Origin: Phymorhynchus buccinoides
Lineage: Eukaryota > Mollusca > Gastropoda > Neogastropoda > Raphitomidae
DNA: 64,000 nt
Reading direction: 5' to 3'
NCBI GenBank assembly: GCA_017654935.2
Contig: CM065699.1
Location: 39,307,950 to 39,371,949 of the forward strand
Numbering within the stretch: the stretch's first letter is position 1; each line of letters starts with the position of its first letter. This document shows, one piece after another, positions 1 through 10,560 of the stretch. Both the position numbers and the translations under genes were made by a program. Under the pieces are notes generated by a model, which saw only the letters and a program-made list of their open reading frames with translations, had not been told where the DNA came from and ran no database searches.

Positions 1-682
1 ACGGCAGCAGGACGCATCTACACTCATAATTGCAGGGATGTGAGAGCTACGCGAAAGCGCGTAAATGCGCTTTTTCTATTCGACTAAAAACCCCCCTAAA
101 AACACGTATAGAGAGAGAGATGATCGTACAGATTGTCGAGCAGTTTGTAGCATGAGTACATTCCCTTGACTGAATTTTGTAAGCTTCTCTGTGGTTGGCT
201 GGTTACGTCCAATGGCAATGCATCATTTTTATGTGTTCGCTATGATTTCGAAGGAAGATTTGGATGTTTTCAAAGCTGTTGAGTGACTGTTTTATCGTCA
301 ACCATGAACATTATTTATCACACCATAGATGTGAGGAAAGAAGAGATTGACAAAGGATGCCAACGCAAATTTGACAGGGATTGGACAGTAAGATCCGTGT
401 AGACGAACCGCGAAAAAAAATGATGTCGGAGGCAAAGTCTCGTTCGAGTACTTTGACGATACCATCGACTACGCTTTTTTGTTTGGGGCTCTCTCACATC
501 CCTGTAATTGACAGGAAACTGAGCGATCGAAGAAGAAGAAGAGTAAAGTGCAAGCCTGATTGGCATAGGAGCCTGGAGCGCTGTCTAACCCTCTTGTATT
601 CGCTTTGGTTATAGAAGAAAAAAACACTTCTAGTGTTCAGGAACTTCCCCACGCGTGTTCGAGAAAATCTCTTTTGAAGCAC
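1..682. other. No gene seen; repeat fragments
   Basis: No coding exon can be supported here. The first 30 bases match the segment near 33388, and 505-545 (a short GACAGGAAACTG block followed by GAAGAAGAAGAAG) matches 33411-33455, so this looks like two pieces of one dispersed retroposon family that ends in a GAA microsatellite. The overlapping short ORFs on both strands share no recognisable domain. Confidence 0.4.
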
Positions 683-858
683 ACAGTGGAACCTTCCTTA
701 TAAGACATTAAAAAATCATCCAAAATGGTCTTATAAGGGAGGGGTCTTATGAGGGAGGTAATTTTAATACTTATAAAGAAGGGCAGTGTCTCAGAGAAGT
801 AGGTCTTATATGGGAGGGAGTCTTATAATGGGAGGTCTTATAAGGGAGGTTCCACTGT
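683..858. mobile_element. MITE family A, full copy (176 bp)
   Basis: Terminal inverted repeats begin ACAGTGGAACC at the left and end GGTTCCACTGT at the right, and the subterminal blocks (CTTATAAGAC and GTCTTATAAG) are also complementary. No ORF is present, so it is non-autonomous. At least eight further copies or fragments occur in the window (4442, 12034, 32394, 34809, 37812, 38024, 59384), in both orientations. The superfamily is not clear because a target duplication is hard to call. Confidence 0.85.
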
Positions 859-994
859 ACCCTACAGTTACCATTGCATCACTGCGAGTGAGAAGCTTCT
901 TCATAATGTGGGTATGATAAGTCAGAACGTTGTGCGTGGTGGAAAAGCATAAGAAGGGGGGCTCAGAATGGGGGCTAGCTACAGGTGGTTTCAA

Positions 995-1666
995 GGGCCG
1001 GCTTGAATACTTGGAGGCAACGTCTGGCCGACCGGTATTCTACTAGTCTGATGTCACCATTGTTGTGAACAGACTTGAAATTAAATTATTCAAATCAATC
1101 ATTCTGGCCGACCGGTTTGAATACTTGGAGGCAACTTCTGGCCAACCGGTTTGAATGCTTGGAGGCAACTTCTGGACGACCGGTTTGGGGCCGACTTGAA
1201 TACTTGGAGGCGACTTCTGGCCGACCGGTTTGGGGCCGACTTGAATACTTGGAGGCAACTTCCGGCTGACCGACCGGTTTGGGGCCGACTTGAATACTTG
1301 GACTTGGAGGCAACTTCTGGCCGACTGACCGGTTTGGGGCCGACTTGAATACTTGGAGGCAACTTCAACCGGTTTGGGGCCGACTTGAATACTTGGAGGC
1401 AACTTCCGGCCGACTGGTTTGGGGCCAACTAATACTTGGAGGCAACTGCCTGCCGGCCGACCGGTTTGGGGCCAACTTGAATACTTGGAGGCAACTGCCG
1501 GCCGACCGGTTTGGGATCGACTTGAATACTCGGAGGCAACTTCCGGCCGACTGGTTTGGGGCCGACTTGAATACTCGGAGGCAACTTCCGGCCGACTGGT
1601 TTGGGGCCGACTTGAATACTCGGAGGCAACTTCCGGCCGACTGGTTTTGGGCCAACTTGAATGCAA
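995..1666. repeat. Minisatellite, ~45-bp unit
   Basis: Tandem copies of a unit containing CTTGAATACTTGGAGGCAAC followed by CCGGCCGACCGGTTTGGGG. About 13 units are visible, several shortened or with small insertions, and a 70-bp non-repeat interruption lies near 1036-1105. Because 45 is a multiple of three, long ORFs appear on both strands; these are artefacts of the array. Confidence 0.9.
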
Positions 1667-1857
1667 GAGGGTTAAATTAAACTAATGGCACTTAGTAGAA
1701 ATCCAGGCTGAACCTGTGCTTTGTCTTCCTGTTTATAATTGGTTTTAGGTGGTGAGAAAATCAGTAAAATCTTTTGCTGTTTAGTTCTTGGATAAGTAGA
1801 TTAATGATAATACAACAATTAACATTAATAATATTAAACCTTACTGTTTTTATAATA

Positions 1858-1880
1858 CTTTTGTGTGTGTGTGTGTGCAT
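1858..1880. repeat. GT microsatellite
   Basis: About ten GT dinucleotides directly visible. Confidence 0.8.
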
Positions 1881-1896
1881 TACATCAATATTATTT

Positions 1897-2071
1897 CAAC
1901 ACCTTATTTTTCTGAATGTAAGACACCTTATTATAAGGCGCACCCCCCCCAATTTCACACAAAATTCAGATTTGATTATTCTATTTTCTTGCTATATTTA
2001 GTCATTATAAGGCACAGGGGTCTCAACCTTGGGGGAAAAACGTATCGCCGCATAGTCCGAAAAATACTGTT
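1897..2071. mobile_element. TIR element family B (TATAAGGCGCACC type)
   Basis: The left end (TTATTTTTCTGAATGTAAGAC, then ATTATAAGGCGCACCCCC) is roughly complementary to the right end (CGCATAGTCCGAAAAATA). A related left half occurs at 5911-6035 and a diverged one at 5220-5370. The outer motif resembles the 913-bp element at 44259-45171, which also reads 'ACCGTAATTCGCGGACTATAAG'-like at its end. No ORF, so non-autonomous. Confidence 0.6.
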
Positions 2072-2383
2072 ATATGAATTTTATTTGGTTTGATTTTGTG
2101 TGTTTTTGTTCAGTTTTGTGTGCTGTTTTGCCATTATTCACAGTATAGATTGTCAAACAATTGCGATAGTAGAGTACATACATGCAAGAGTACGGGTTGT
2201 TAAAAATGTCATTTTTCATGGTGTGTGCGTTACTTTAGTTTAATGAGTTTTGTTGTAACATACTTTTTTCTTCTTTTTTTTAGTGTGATTTAATTAATTA
2301 CATAGAATTAGAAGAAAACAACTGGGTGTTCACTACTAAGACCAGGAATTGCATGAAAGGCCTACACAAGGAACATCCACTAT

Positions 2384-2861
2384 CAGAGCTGATTCTAGGA
2401 TTTTGAAAAAGTGGGGGCGCTCCCCCCCTAAGATTGAAAAAAGGGGGGCAGGTCCAATGGATATGATGTGCCTGTGGGCGATGTCAATGTTTTTTGTGTT
2501 TCAAACACAGTTTGCACTGCACCCCCCCCCCCCCCCCCCCCCCAGATTAAGATTAAATCTTTGCTAGCCATGGCCACTTCTTCAGCCAGTCGTCTTGGAA
2601 CCGGTGTTCCCAGACCCTCGCACTAGTGCTGTACCGCTTCATTTTGAAGAAAATTCAATATGGCGGGTAGGACTCTCGCAACTTCTTGCCGGTAAAACGA
2701 GATGAACGCCTGTGCAGATGACAGATTTAGCAGACGACGAAAGAATTCCCGCAGCAATCGGTAAAAAGTGCGGGCAGTTCTGCACACATGCGGGTGTCGG
2801 CCCGCGCTTCGACCCGATTATTGCGGGATTTTACCAATCCCGCACTCTAGAATCAGCTCTG
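2384..2861. mobile_element. hAT-like non-autonomous TIR element (478 bp)
   Basis: Inverted ends CAGAGCTGATTCTAG and CTAGAATCAGCTCTG are perfect over about 15 bp. The CAG..CTG ends are typical of hAT elements. An ACTAT direct repeat touches both sides, but a clean 8-bp duplication is not visible. A 22-base poly-C run (2521-2543) lies inside. No transposase is present. Confidence 0.65.
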
Positions 2862-3048
2862 ACTATGTACATGTCTTCTAAGGGTGTGGGATGTGTGTAT
2901 GTATCATTTTTTTGTACATTTTGTGCATGCGAGTGTACTAATTATGTGGGGTTTTTTTAATTTTATTGAGTAATATGTTGTCATGATTGTGTATTTTGAC
3001 ATTTGGTGAGCGTGTGAGTTTGTGTACGGAAAGTGGGATAAAGAGTGT

Positions 3049-3175
3049 GCATGTGTGCGAGCTTGCATGCAAGATAGATGTATTGTGTGCATGTGTGCAA
3101 GCATGCATGCAAGATAGATGTATTGTGTGCATGTGTGCAAGCATGCATGCAAGATAGATGTATTGTGTGCATGGG
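3049..3175. repeat. 40-bp tandem repeat, ~3 units
   Basis: The unit reads TGTGTGCATGTGTGCAAGC then ATGCATGCAAGATAGATGTAT and is repeated about three times almost exactly. ORFs across it (repeating HTIHLSCMHAC-like peptides) are repeat artefacts. Confidence 0.9.
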
Positions 3176-3800
3176 TGCTCCTGGAAAATTTCAAAAATCC
3201 TGCAAGGCAGTGATCCAGGGGAAGTCACTCTACTATCAGCTCTCGTAGCCTGTCGACTCGTGTGTTTGAGCAGACATACAGCACTTAGAACACTGTGCGT
3301 CATTCTAAAAAATTATGTCATTTATATTTTTACGTCACATTTTGCAAGTTTTATCAGTTTGTGGACAGCCCCAAATTTTCTTAAAAAAATGTTTGCAAGT
3401 CGCCGACTCGCATCCTGCAGTTTCAAGCTTTGACGCCATTGTTGCTATGGTATTTGACCGAGTAACGGAGGTAAGCAACTCTTAATTTTCACGAAGTGCT
3501 CTCCCCAATTTGTTTTCTCTGAAAATCGTCAATTGACAGGCTCTAGTTGCACTTTCGCTTCATGACCTTTATAACCAGTAAAATGCAACTTCTCATGATC
3601 CAGGCAATACATTTTTGTTTCCCTGAACTTCAGGACATCCTGGACCAAAAAATCCTGAACTTCAGGACATCCTGAAAGCAGGAGCATCCATGTGTGTGTG
3701 ACTCACAAGATATGCCAGAAGAAGGGACTGTTTATGAAGAAGGGTTAGTCATTTTCCATGGACTTTTTTGTGCCAGCACAGGGTTTTTGCTGTTGCTTTT
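3176..3800. other. No gene; fragments of a dispersed repeat
   Basis: The block GGAAAATTTCAAAAATCCTG at 3183 recurs near 30428, and the block GGACATCCTGAAAGCAGGAG at 3668 recurs near 30748, so this stretch contains parts of a family present again at 30.4-30.8 kb. Nothing coding is supported. Confidence 0.45.
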
Positions 3801-3962
3801 TTCCTTATGTCAACACAAGTTTTTATTGTTTTCTTATGTCAACACAAGTTTTTATTGTTTTCTTATGTCGACACAAGTTTTTGTTGTTGTTTTTCTTATG
3901 TCAACACAAGTTTTTGTTGTTGTTTTTCTTATGTCAACACAAGTTTTTGTTGTTTTTTCTTA
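3801..3962. repeat. ~33-39-bp tandem repeat, 5 units
   Basis: Five consecutive copies of TTATGTCAACACAAGTTTTT plus a variable TGTTGTTTTTC tail. ORFs reading VFIVFLCQHK-like repeats across all three frames are artefacts. Confidence 0.9.
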
Positions 3963-3968
3963 TTAATT

Positions 3969-4426
3969 AAGGGCTTCGCACACTAGCGTCAAGATCTTGA
4001 GATCGCGGCGATTTTTTGCTGCAAGGCGCAGTTTGATGCGCCGCTTGCGTGTGAGAGATTCGCGGCGCGGCAGGATTTTTGATGCGTAGCTGCGCGATTC
4101 TTTGTTGCTCGAGAATAGAACCGGCTCTAATTTTGATGCTCAAGATCGCAGAGATCGTGAAACTAGCCAATCACAACGGACAGAAGGACCATAACTCTGA
4201 TTGAAGAAAAAAGATGGCAGACTTGCTCGCACCCGAAATAAAGCGTCTGACGCTAAAGTAATCTTTCCTTGCTTTCCAAATAAAGAAGTTCGCGCGACAA
4301 GTCGTGTGTGAGACCACCACTGCCTCGCTACAATGTGTGCTGTGATGCAGGCGTCAATGCGTCAAGGCGTTGCTCTGAGAAACAATTGACGCCTGATGCT
4401 AGTGTGCGAAGGCCTTTACGATTTTG
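3969..4426. mobile_element. TIR element family C (458 bp)
   Basis: Ends are AAGGGCTTCGCACACTAGC and its inverse GCTAGTGTGCGAAGGCCTT, with subterminal GTCAAGATC-type motifs rich in GCGGCG. There is no transposase ORF. It is GC-richer than its flanks. No second copy was noticed. Confidence 0.75.
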
Positions 4427-4441
4427 TTAAAGCTTTCTAGT

Positions 4442-4604
4442 ACACTGGAACCTCCCTTATAAGACCTTCAAAAATAATCCAAAATGAGGTCTTATAAGGG
4501 AGGTAATTTTAGTACTTTACAAAGAATCGGGCAATGTCTCAGAGAAGTAGGTCTTCTGTAGGAGGGAGTCTTACAAACAGGTCTTATAAGGGAGGTTCCA
4601 CTGT
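4442..4604. mobile_element. MITE family A copy
   Basis: Same TIRs and interior as the 683-858 copy: ACTGGAACCTCCCTTATAAG at the left and GGAGGTTCCACTGT at the right. Confidence 0.85.
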
Positions 4605-4915
4605 ACAGTTATTATTTTGAAATGACATTTGTAAAAGTTTGACAGTGGTAACTGGTATCCATAATTATGCTACCAAAGGCATGTTAATTAATATATGACA
4701 ATTGGAGGATTTTGATGTAGCTGTAAATACGTTTTGGGATGTTTTCTAGGCATGTGCCATGTGGAGCTTTAACTTTTGCATTGTCAGACGTCACCATTGA
4801 TTTTTTAAAAGATATTGAAAACAAGGAAGATAAACTAAGGACAAAAATTGTGATCAAGGACACCTATTTACTGAAGAATCGCCTTTAAGTTTTTTTGTTA
4901 TAAAATTTATTCTAA
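4605..4915. other. Intergenic, nothing recognised
   Basis: AT-rich sequence with stops in all frames and no repeat recognised elsewhere in the window. Confidence 0.5.
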
Positions 4916-5127
4916 AGCAGACCTGTTTACTTTACTCTTTTCGAGTAGTATTCTACTCAATTTGGACCTCTACTACTCTTCGAAACTGAAAATAATGCTC
5001 TAATTACTCATTTTCAGTGAACATTGTTTGATGGTTTAATGAATAAAACTACACATTTTGCACCTAAACTACTCATTTCATCTACCCAGACTGCTCAAAA
5101 CTTGTGTAGGGGGTAAACAGGTCTGCT
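4916..5127. mobile_element. Small TIR element family D (212 bp)
   Basis: The perfect 15-bp inverted ends are AGCAGACCTGTTTAC and GTAAACAGGTCTGCT. The interior is AT-rich with repeated ACTACTC/GAGTAGT motifs. No ORF. Confidence 0.75.
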
Positions 5128-5654
5128 AAAGGTAAGAGACAGCGCTTGTAAACACATGAAACCAATGTTAATATGTGAGCGAGCCTCGTGTGATGTTTGG
5201 AACACTATGTTTTACAGACATGAGACTAGAATAAGATGCATCTATTATAAGACCCCTACCCCCACCCCTGAAGTTGTACACAAATTTCTGATTTTTAAAG
5301 TAATGCTAGTTTCTCATATTTTTAGTCCTATCACAAGGCGCTGGGGGACCATAGCTGTTGACGGGATTATAAATGACTAACTTAACGGAATGACATTTTC
5401 CTTCTTTCTATGTGTTAGCTGTTTTCGTCAATAGGAGACAAAACGACGAAGGTATGGAATCTGATATTTTACGATCGTTTAGTGCATGGCGTTGGTAATC
5501 TTATCTGAAAATATCAGTCCATAATTTTTTTGTGGCGATGGGTTTTCGAACCTAGTCAAATGGCCCGCCCTAAAAGGTTGTAAAGGGAAGCAACTGGCCA
5601 GTGCCGAGTAAGTTGCGCTGGGTTCTCAATCGGGGGAAAAAAAGTATTTCTGAT

Positions 5655-5853
5655 AGGCCGTGTACACACATAAGCGGAGATTCTGTGCGGAAATCCCATG
5701 CACAGTCCGTAAATAAGCAGAACAAAGCAGGGTAAACATTTACGGATATGGGGGAATTCGGACACGTGCGCAAATATTTTTCCTTCTTTCTTTTATTTGT
5801 GGATTGCGCACGGGTTTCTACACAGAATCTCTGCATATGTGTGTACACTGCCT
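5655..5853. mobile_element. TIR element family E (199 bp)
   Basis: The left end AGGCCGTGTACACACATAAG and right end ATATGTGTGTACACTGCCT are inverted complements, followed by a second complementary block (GAGATTCTGTG against CACAGAATCTC). A related element with the same CTTCTTTCTTTTA interior lies at 10561-10740. Confidence 0.75.
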
Positions 5854-5910
5854 TCTTATAGTCTGTAAAATAAGAGTATGTAAAGGTATGAAAGAAAAGA
5901 ACTTACCGTG

Positions 5911-6233
5911 TTTTTCGGACTAGAAGGCCACCTTATAAGGCGCACCCCCCAAAAGTTTACACTCAATTTAGATTTTGTTATTTATTTATACTTCCTTTCT
6001 ATATTATTTATCATATTTAATTATAAGGCAAAGCTTTGCCTTTCTATCATCCACTATAGTGGCCCATTCTCCTGCTTAAAAAAAAAAAAATCTTCCAAAT
6101 AATTTTTCTCCTTCGAGTTCCTCCGAAATCGGAATGTGTCGGCTGTACGCAGTGGGGAGACCAGTGAAAACTGAAAACCGGACACATACATTCCTTACCC
6201 ATTATGGCCATATGGCCATGGAACGCAGAAGAA
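5911..6233. repeat. Family B left half joined to GAA-tailed retroposon 3' end
   Basis: 5911-6035 matches the left part of the TIR family B element. 6056-6233 matches the 3' part of a dispersed family also seen at 10970-11100, 33280-33455 and 60320-60455, with shared blocks TTCTCCTTCGAGTTCCTCCG and ATTATGGCCATATGGCC, ending in GCAGAAGAAGAAT. A GAA-rich end after a conserved 3' block is typical of a SINE or LINE tail. Confidence 0.55.
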
Positions 6234-6622
6234 GAATAAGGCGAAGGGGTCTACATCTGTGGGAACAAGGTACCGCCATGAGTACGGTACTAGGCATTTT
6301 ACCATTCATTTTGCACGAAAGAAATGTTCAATGACAATGCAGTTTTATCCAGAATGAACGTGTTTGAATTGAATAATATCCAACGAGTGCTGTGGCGTAC
6401 TGCTGTTTTGCGTATTGATCCGAACGCTTTGGAAAATGAACGATCGTGTTGTCTGAAATGAAAAATAAACCCCATAGATGTTATTTTATTTTGTGTGTTT
6501 GCTGTTTACCTGCCATGCAGGCGAAGCTGGTAACATTTTCAGCGACGTTCGTTTGTTCCTGGCTGGCTATGTATAATGTTAACAACCCCTTCACAGCCAT
6601 TTTGAATTCATAGAGGGGGTAC
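6234..6622. other. No gene; degenerate minisatellite unit
   Basis: The sequence at 6424-6515 resembles one old unit of the 113-bp array that starts at 7.66 kb (GGAAAATGAACGATCGTG, then AATAAACCCCATAGATGTT). Otherwise nothing is recognised. Confidence 0.4.
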
Positions 6623-6870
6623 TTAACCCTTTCATCGCCACTGTCGCCTCTTGGCACCACAATGATTTAACACCCATGTCACTGAAAGGCATCAAATGAG
6701 GGTCTGGTATCCAGTGACCTTGCGTTCTTTATTTTGGGAGGTATAAGGACAGGCCCTATTTTATGCGTGTCAGAGAGGAATCCCCAATATTGCAAATGAA
6801 ATCTTTTCTCTACCCACGTAAGTTAAATGGAAAGTTTTGGCCGAAAAATGTCTGGCGTTGAAAGGGTTAA
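6623..6870. mobile_element. piggyBac-like MITE (TTAA-flanked), copy 1
   Basis: TTAA at each edge is followed by inverted ends CCCTTTCATCGCCA and TGGCGTTGAAAGGG. Copies at 26210, 41115, 46193 and 56793 are 240-252 bp long and also have TTAA on both sides. TTAA target choice and CCCT-type ends are hallmarks of the piggyBac superfamily (known); no transposase is inside (seen). Confidence 0.85.
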
Positions 6871-7029
6871 TAAAAATAAAATAAAAAATTGAGCATAAAA
6901 TAATTTAAGTGTGCCTAAACTGTGCTACTTTAAATATAAATGGACAAACTAGCCATTCAAAACGATTAAAGATCTGAATTCAATGGTAGATCCCTGTATG
7001 GGGGCTTTATATTCTATATTCTAGTCAGA

Positions 7030-7425
7030 CTTATCTGTGTGAAATTCGGGCTGCTCTCCCCTGGAGAGCGCGTCACCGCAAGTGCAGTGCCTACCCTTTT
7101 TTTTGGGGGGGGGGGGGGGGGGGGTCACAGGGTGAGGAGGGGGTGTGGACACACTTGGAAAACCTAGCTATCAATTTGGCCATACCAGGCAGCGGGATTT
7201 CTCCCTGCTCTTACCGACTTTCAACTGCCGTGGGATTTTTACGTGCGTTAAGCGCACGGGTCAGACTAGCTTTAAGTCCCTATCCGAAGGACTGGACGTT
7301 CAGTTCGATTTTCCTGTCAAACTAGAAAAAAAGGGCGAGGCCGGGATTCGAACCCAGGTTACTCACGCTGCAGTCACGCATTACATTTGGCAGGCGAACG
7401 TCTTAACCACTCTGCCACCTTTCTC
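7030..7425 (-). mobile_element. tRNA-derived SINE, minus strand
   Basis: On the minus strand the head starts near 7424 with GGTGGCAGAGTGGTTAAGAC (A-box-like) and contains GGTTCGAATCCCGGC (B box), a Leu/Ser-type tRNA-like promoter. The body follows, and the tail GCGCTCTCCAGGGGAGAGCA then CCCGAATTTCACA matches the tail of the SINE at 10056 and fragments at 31.7, 31.9 and 59.15 kb. A poly-G run (7109-7123) lies inside. It is a retroposon, not a working tRNA gene. Confidence 0.75.
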
Positions 7426-7659
7426 CCATGGGACAATCCTACAACTAAGAAACAATGACGGAAATATCTGTCATGGGGCAGTGAAAGGGTTAACACAATA
7501 ACGTTTGAACGTAGGGACCTAAGACTAGGACTAGGAGGCTCAAATTTTGCATGCGCCTTGGTAGTTAGGATACCTAAGGTCAAGTTTGAAAGTGAAGGTC
7601 GAGGTCACTGGAGCAGAAAATGTGCCACGCGGCTGGTGATACAGCGTGAAGACGCTGTA

Positions 7660-8814
7660 GTTTAGTACTGATCCAAATGCATGACAAATGAGAATGTCCA
7701 CTTGTTTGAAATGAGAAATAAACCCATTAATGTTGTTTGGTGTGTGTGTGACTGTGTGTATTGCTGGTTTAGTGTTGAGGTCTGAGTGCATGGAAAATGA
7801 GAATGACCATATCGTTTGAAATGATAAATAAACCCATGAATGTTGTTGTTTCGTGTGTGTGTGACTGTGTGTATTGCTGGTTTAGTGTTGAGGTCTGAGT
7901 GCATGGAAAATGAGAATGACCATATCGTTTGAAATGAGAAATAAACCCATGAATGTTGTTGTTTCGTGTGTGTGTGACTGTGTGTATTGCTGGTTTAGTG
8001 TTGAGGTCTGAGTGCATGGAAAATGAGAATGACCATATCGTTTGAAATGAGAAATAAACCCATGAATGTTGTTGTTTGGTGTGTGTGTCACTGTGTGCAT
8101 TGCTGGTTTAGTGTTGAGGTCTGAGTGCATGGAAAATGAGAATGACCATATTGTTTGAAATGAGAAATAAACCCATGAATGTTGTTGTTTGGTGTGTGTG
8201 TGACTGTGTGCATTGCTGGTTTAGTGTTGAGGTCTGAGTGCATGGACAATGAGAATGACCATATCGTTTGAAATGATAAATAAACCCATGAATGTTGTTG
8301 TTTCGTGTGTGTGTGACTGTGTGTATTGCTGGTTTAGTGTTGAGGTCTGAGTGCATGGAAAATGAGAATGACCATATCGTTTGAAATGAGAAATAAACCC
8401 ATGAATGTTGTTGTTTCGTGTGTGTGTGACTGTGTGTATTGCTGGTTTAGTGTTGAGGTCTGAGTGCATGGAAAATGAGAATGACCATATCGTTTGAAAT
8501 GAGAAATAAACCCATGAATGTTGTTGTTTCGTGTGTGTGTGACTGTGTGTATTGCTGGTTTAGTGTTGAGGTCTGAGTGCATGGAAAATGAGAATGACCA
8601 TATCGTTTGAAATGAGAAATAAACCCATGAATGTTGTTGTTTCGTGTGTGTGTGACTGTGTGTATTGCTGGTTTAGTGTTGAGGTCTGAGTGCATGGAAA
8701 ATGAGAATGACCATATCGTTTGAAATGAGAAATAAACCCATGAATGTTGTTGTTTGGTGTGTGCGTCACTGTGCATTGCTGGTTTAGTGTTGAGGTCTGA
8801 GTGCATGGGAAATG
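7660..8814. repeat. Minisatellite, 113-bp unit, ~10 copies
   Basis: The unit contains GAAATGAGAAATAAACCCAT, ATGAATGTTGTTGTTT, a GTGTGTGTGACTGTGTG stretch and GCTGGTTTAGTGTTGAGG. Ten units spaced 113 bp apart are nearly identical in the middle and more diverged at the edges, as expected for an array homogenised by unequal exchange. The regularly spaced ORFs are artefacts. The right edge is cut by the hairpin element at 8815. Confidence 0.92.
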
Positions 8815-9212
8815 GGTAAAGGTAAAGATGTGCCACCCCCCATGCATTTCTCGGTTAATTGTATTTTTGCGTTTTTGCCTTTCTTACCATACATAAAGCT
8901 GTATTTTAGGAACATTTTTAGCTAATTACCTTTTTGGAATACTAACCCTAACCCTAACCCTACCCCTAAACCTAACCCTACCCCCCACTATGTACTGCAG
9001 TACACCGCGATTTGTCACAGTTGTGGTTCCTTGCGTTTTTCCGTCTTATACGGTGGGGGGTAGGGTTAGGGTTAGGGCTAGGGTTCGGGTTAGGGTTAGT
9101 ATTCCAAAAAGGTTATTAGCTAAAAATGTTCCTAAAATACAGCTTTATGTATGGTAAGAAAGGCAATAACGGAAAAATACAATTAACCGAGATAGGTAGG
9201 GGGGGTGGCACC
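8815..9212. mobile_element. Hairpin TIR element with telomere-like arms (398 bp)
   Basis: Two arms of about 165 bp are inverted complements: GGT..GCCACCCCCC at the left, GGGGGGTGGCACC at the right. Each arm's inner part carries short arrays of CCCTAA (8942-8985) or TTAGGG (9060-9100), with some variant hexamers. The same 8-mer GGGAAATG stands immediately outside both ends (8807-8814 and 9213-9220), consistent with a target-site duplication as made by hAT- or P-type transposases. It sits in the last unit of the minisatellite. No ORF. Confidence 0.85.
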
Positions 9213-9337
9213 GGGAAATGAGACGTGGATAGACATGGAAACCATTGTTACGCTACAGTGTAAAGGCTTGTGCACAATATAAGCGGAAACCCATCTGCAA
9301 TTCACAAAGAAAATCTGAAAATAAGATAAATCAATCT

Positions 9338-9946
9338 GTGACCCAGCACCACGAAAGGGACATACGATGTCTTGGAGTCAAAACAGATTATCTTTAGATC
9401 GTAGTCCATTGACATATCATTGGATTTATTGCACAAACTAATAACTTGTATCAAACAATAACTGCAGAAATATACAAAGGGGGTTTTGCTTTTCATATTT
9501 CAGCTTTTTTTGGGGGGCACAAGTTATTAGTTTTCGTAATAAGTTCAATAATATGTTAATGGACTATCTAAAGATAGTCCGTTTTGACTCCAAGCCATCA
9601 AAATTTAATTTAATTTAAAATTATTTAAGTGTCAAACTGACCATTCTGAGAAAATTATACATTTGAAAACTTCAGACAATTCTCTAATGATACTCAAACC
9701 ATTCTTGTATCTTTTTCCGTTTAGCCATTTTGAGAAAATAGTCTAAAGTCTAGCCTAGATGAAAATGCACTGACTTACTCATTTTTAAAACACTTATAGG
9801 CCATAATAAAGATAAAAGATAAGATGTTACAACAGGAAAATAACCGTAACTCAAAATGGACGCCCCCAAAAAAAGAAGAGATTTTTGACTTTCCAAGCCT
9901 GTTATGAGAAACTAGCCCATGTGTCCCTTTCGTGGTGCTGGGTCAC
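9338..9946. mobile_element. TIR element (609 bp) with nested element
   Basis: Ends GTGACCCAGCACCACGAAAG and CTTTCGTGGTGCTGGGTCAC are perfect inverted complements, followed by GGGACA/TGTCCC. The interior carries a second independent TIR element at 9366-9599, so two insertions are nested. No transposase. Confidence 0.85.
9366..9599. mobile_element. Nested TIR element family G (234 bp), copy 1
   Basis: Ends GATGTCTTGGAGTCAAAAC and GTTTTGACTCCAAGCCATC are complementary, and ATCTTTAGAT..ATCTAAAGAT extends the palindrome. A second copy lies at 57260-57488. Confidence 0.8.
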
Positions 9947-10055
9947 ATTTTCAGGTGAGTACACTACATGTACTACACAATGTCACATACACATAGAAAC
10001 CCATCGTCATATTTCTTACTTACTCTGTACACAGAGCTAAACTTTATGCGTGCAA

Positions 10056-10176
10056 AGGTGTAGAGTGGCACAGTGGTATCGCGTTCGCTTCGTGTCAAGT
10101 AAACCTGAGTTCGAACCTGGGTACAGGGGATTTTTTCCTCTCGTTCTGCACTAGGCCTTAACGGTCTGAACGTGGA

Positions 10177-10207
<31 letters not shown>

Positions 10208-10420
10208 CGTGTGCCCATGCACTTAGCATACGTTAAACCCAGTGACAACGAAAAAGTTGTCATTTGGTCAAAATTTACCCCCCCCCCCCATCAGTGACAA
10301 AAATCGCATGCAAAATTTAAAAAAAAAAAAAATTGGGTGGCGCGCCTCTGGCTGCGACGCGCTCTCTAGGTGGGAGCAACCCGAATTTCACAGACGCCTC
10401 TATGACTATAAAGTACCTAA
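10056..10420 (+). mobile_element. tRNA-derived SINE, plus strand
   Basis: The head holds GTGGCACAGTGGTATCGCG (A box) and GAGTTCGAACCTGGG (B box). A central core follows (TCGGATGAGACGATAAACCG, then GGTCCCGTGTGCCC), then a body shared with 31640-31800 (CAACGAAAAAGTTGTCATTTG) and a tail ending near GACTATAAAG. The core is of a kind widely shared among molluscan and other invertebrate SINEs (family knowledge; the exact family name was not checked). Confidence 0.8.
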
Positions 10421-10560
10421 TAATAATAGTATCTATGATTTGAACAAGAAATGAATAATGAGTGTGTCTGTGCGCATGCATGTGTGTGGGACTGTGTGTG
10501 TACTACCATTATTATTAATAATAATATTATAATTGTAATAGCCAATACTGATGACTCTAA

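Noticed and set aside
1043..1666. 207-codon repetitive protein
   Set aside because: Reads a 45-bp minisatellite on the minus strand; all frames and both strands are open for the same reason.
7340..7425. tRNA gene (minus strand)
   Set aside because: A and B boxes are present, but the sequence continues into a SINE body repeated elsewhere and lacks a normal acceptor-stem pairing; called a SINE head.
7660..8814. CRISPR-like array
   Set aside because: Units are contiguous 113-bp tandem copies without variable spacers, in a eukaryotic genome.
7540..8847. Series of ~82-codon minus-strand ORFs spaced 113 bp apart
   Set aside because: Identical products of the 113-bp minisatellite; there is no start context or domain, and the regular spacing reflects the repeat.
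8942..9100. Chromosome end or telomere fusion point
   Set aside because: Hexamers are few and mixed with variants, lie inside an inverted repeat, and an 8-bp target duplication marks the edges of the whole block.
10056..10125. tRNA gene (plus strand)
   Set aside because: Same reason: it is the promoter head of a SINE with a conserved core and tail.
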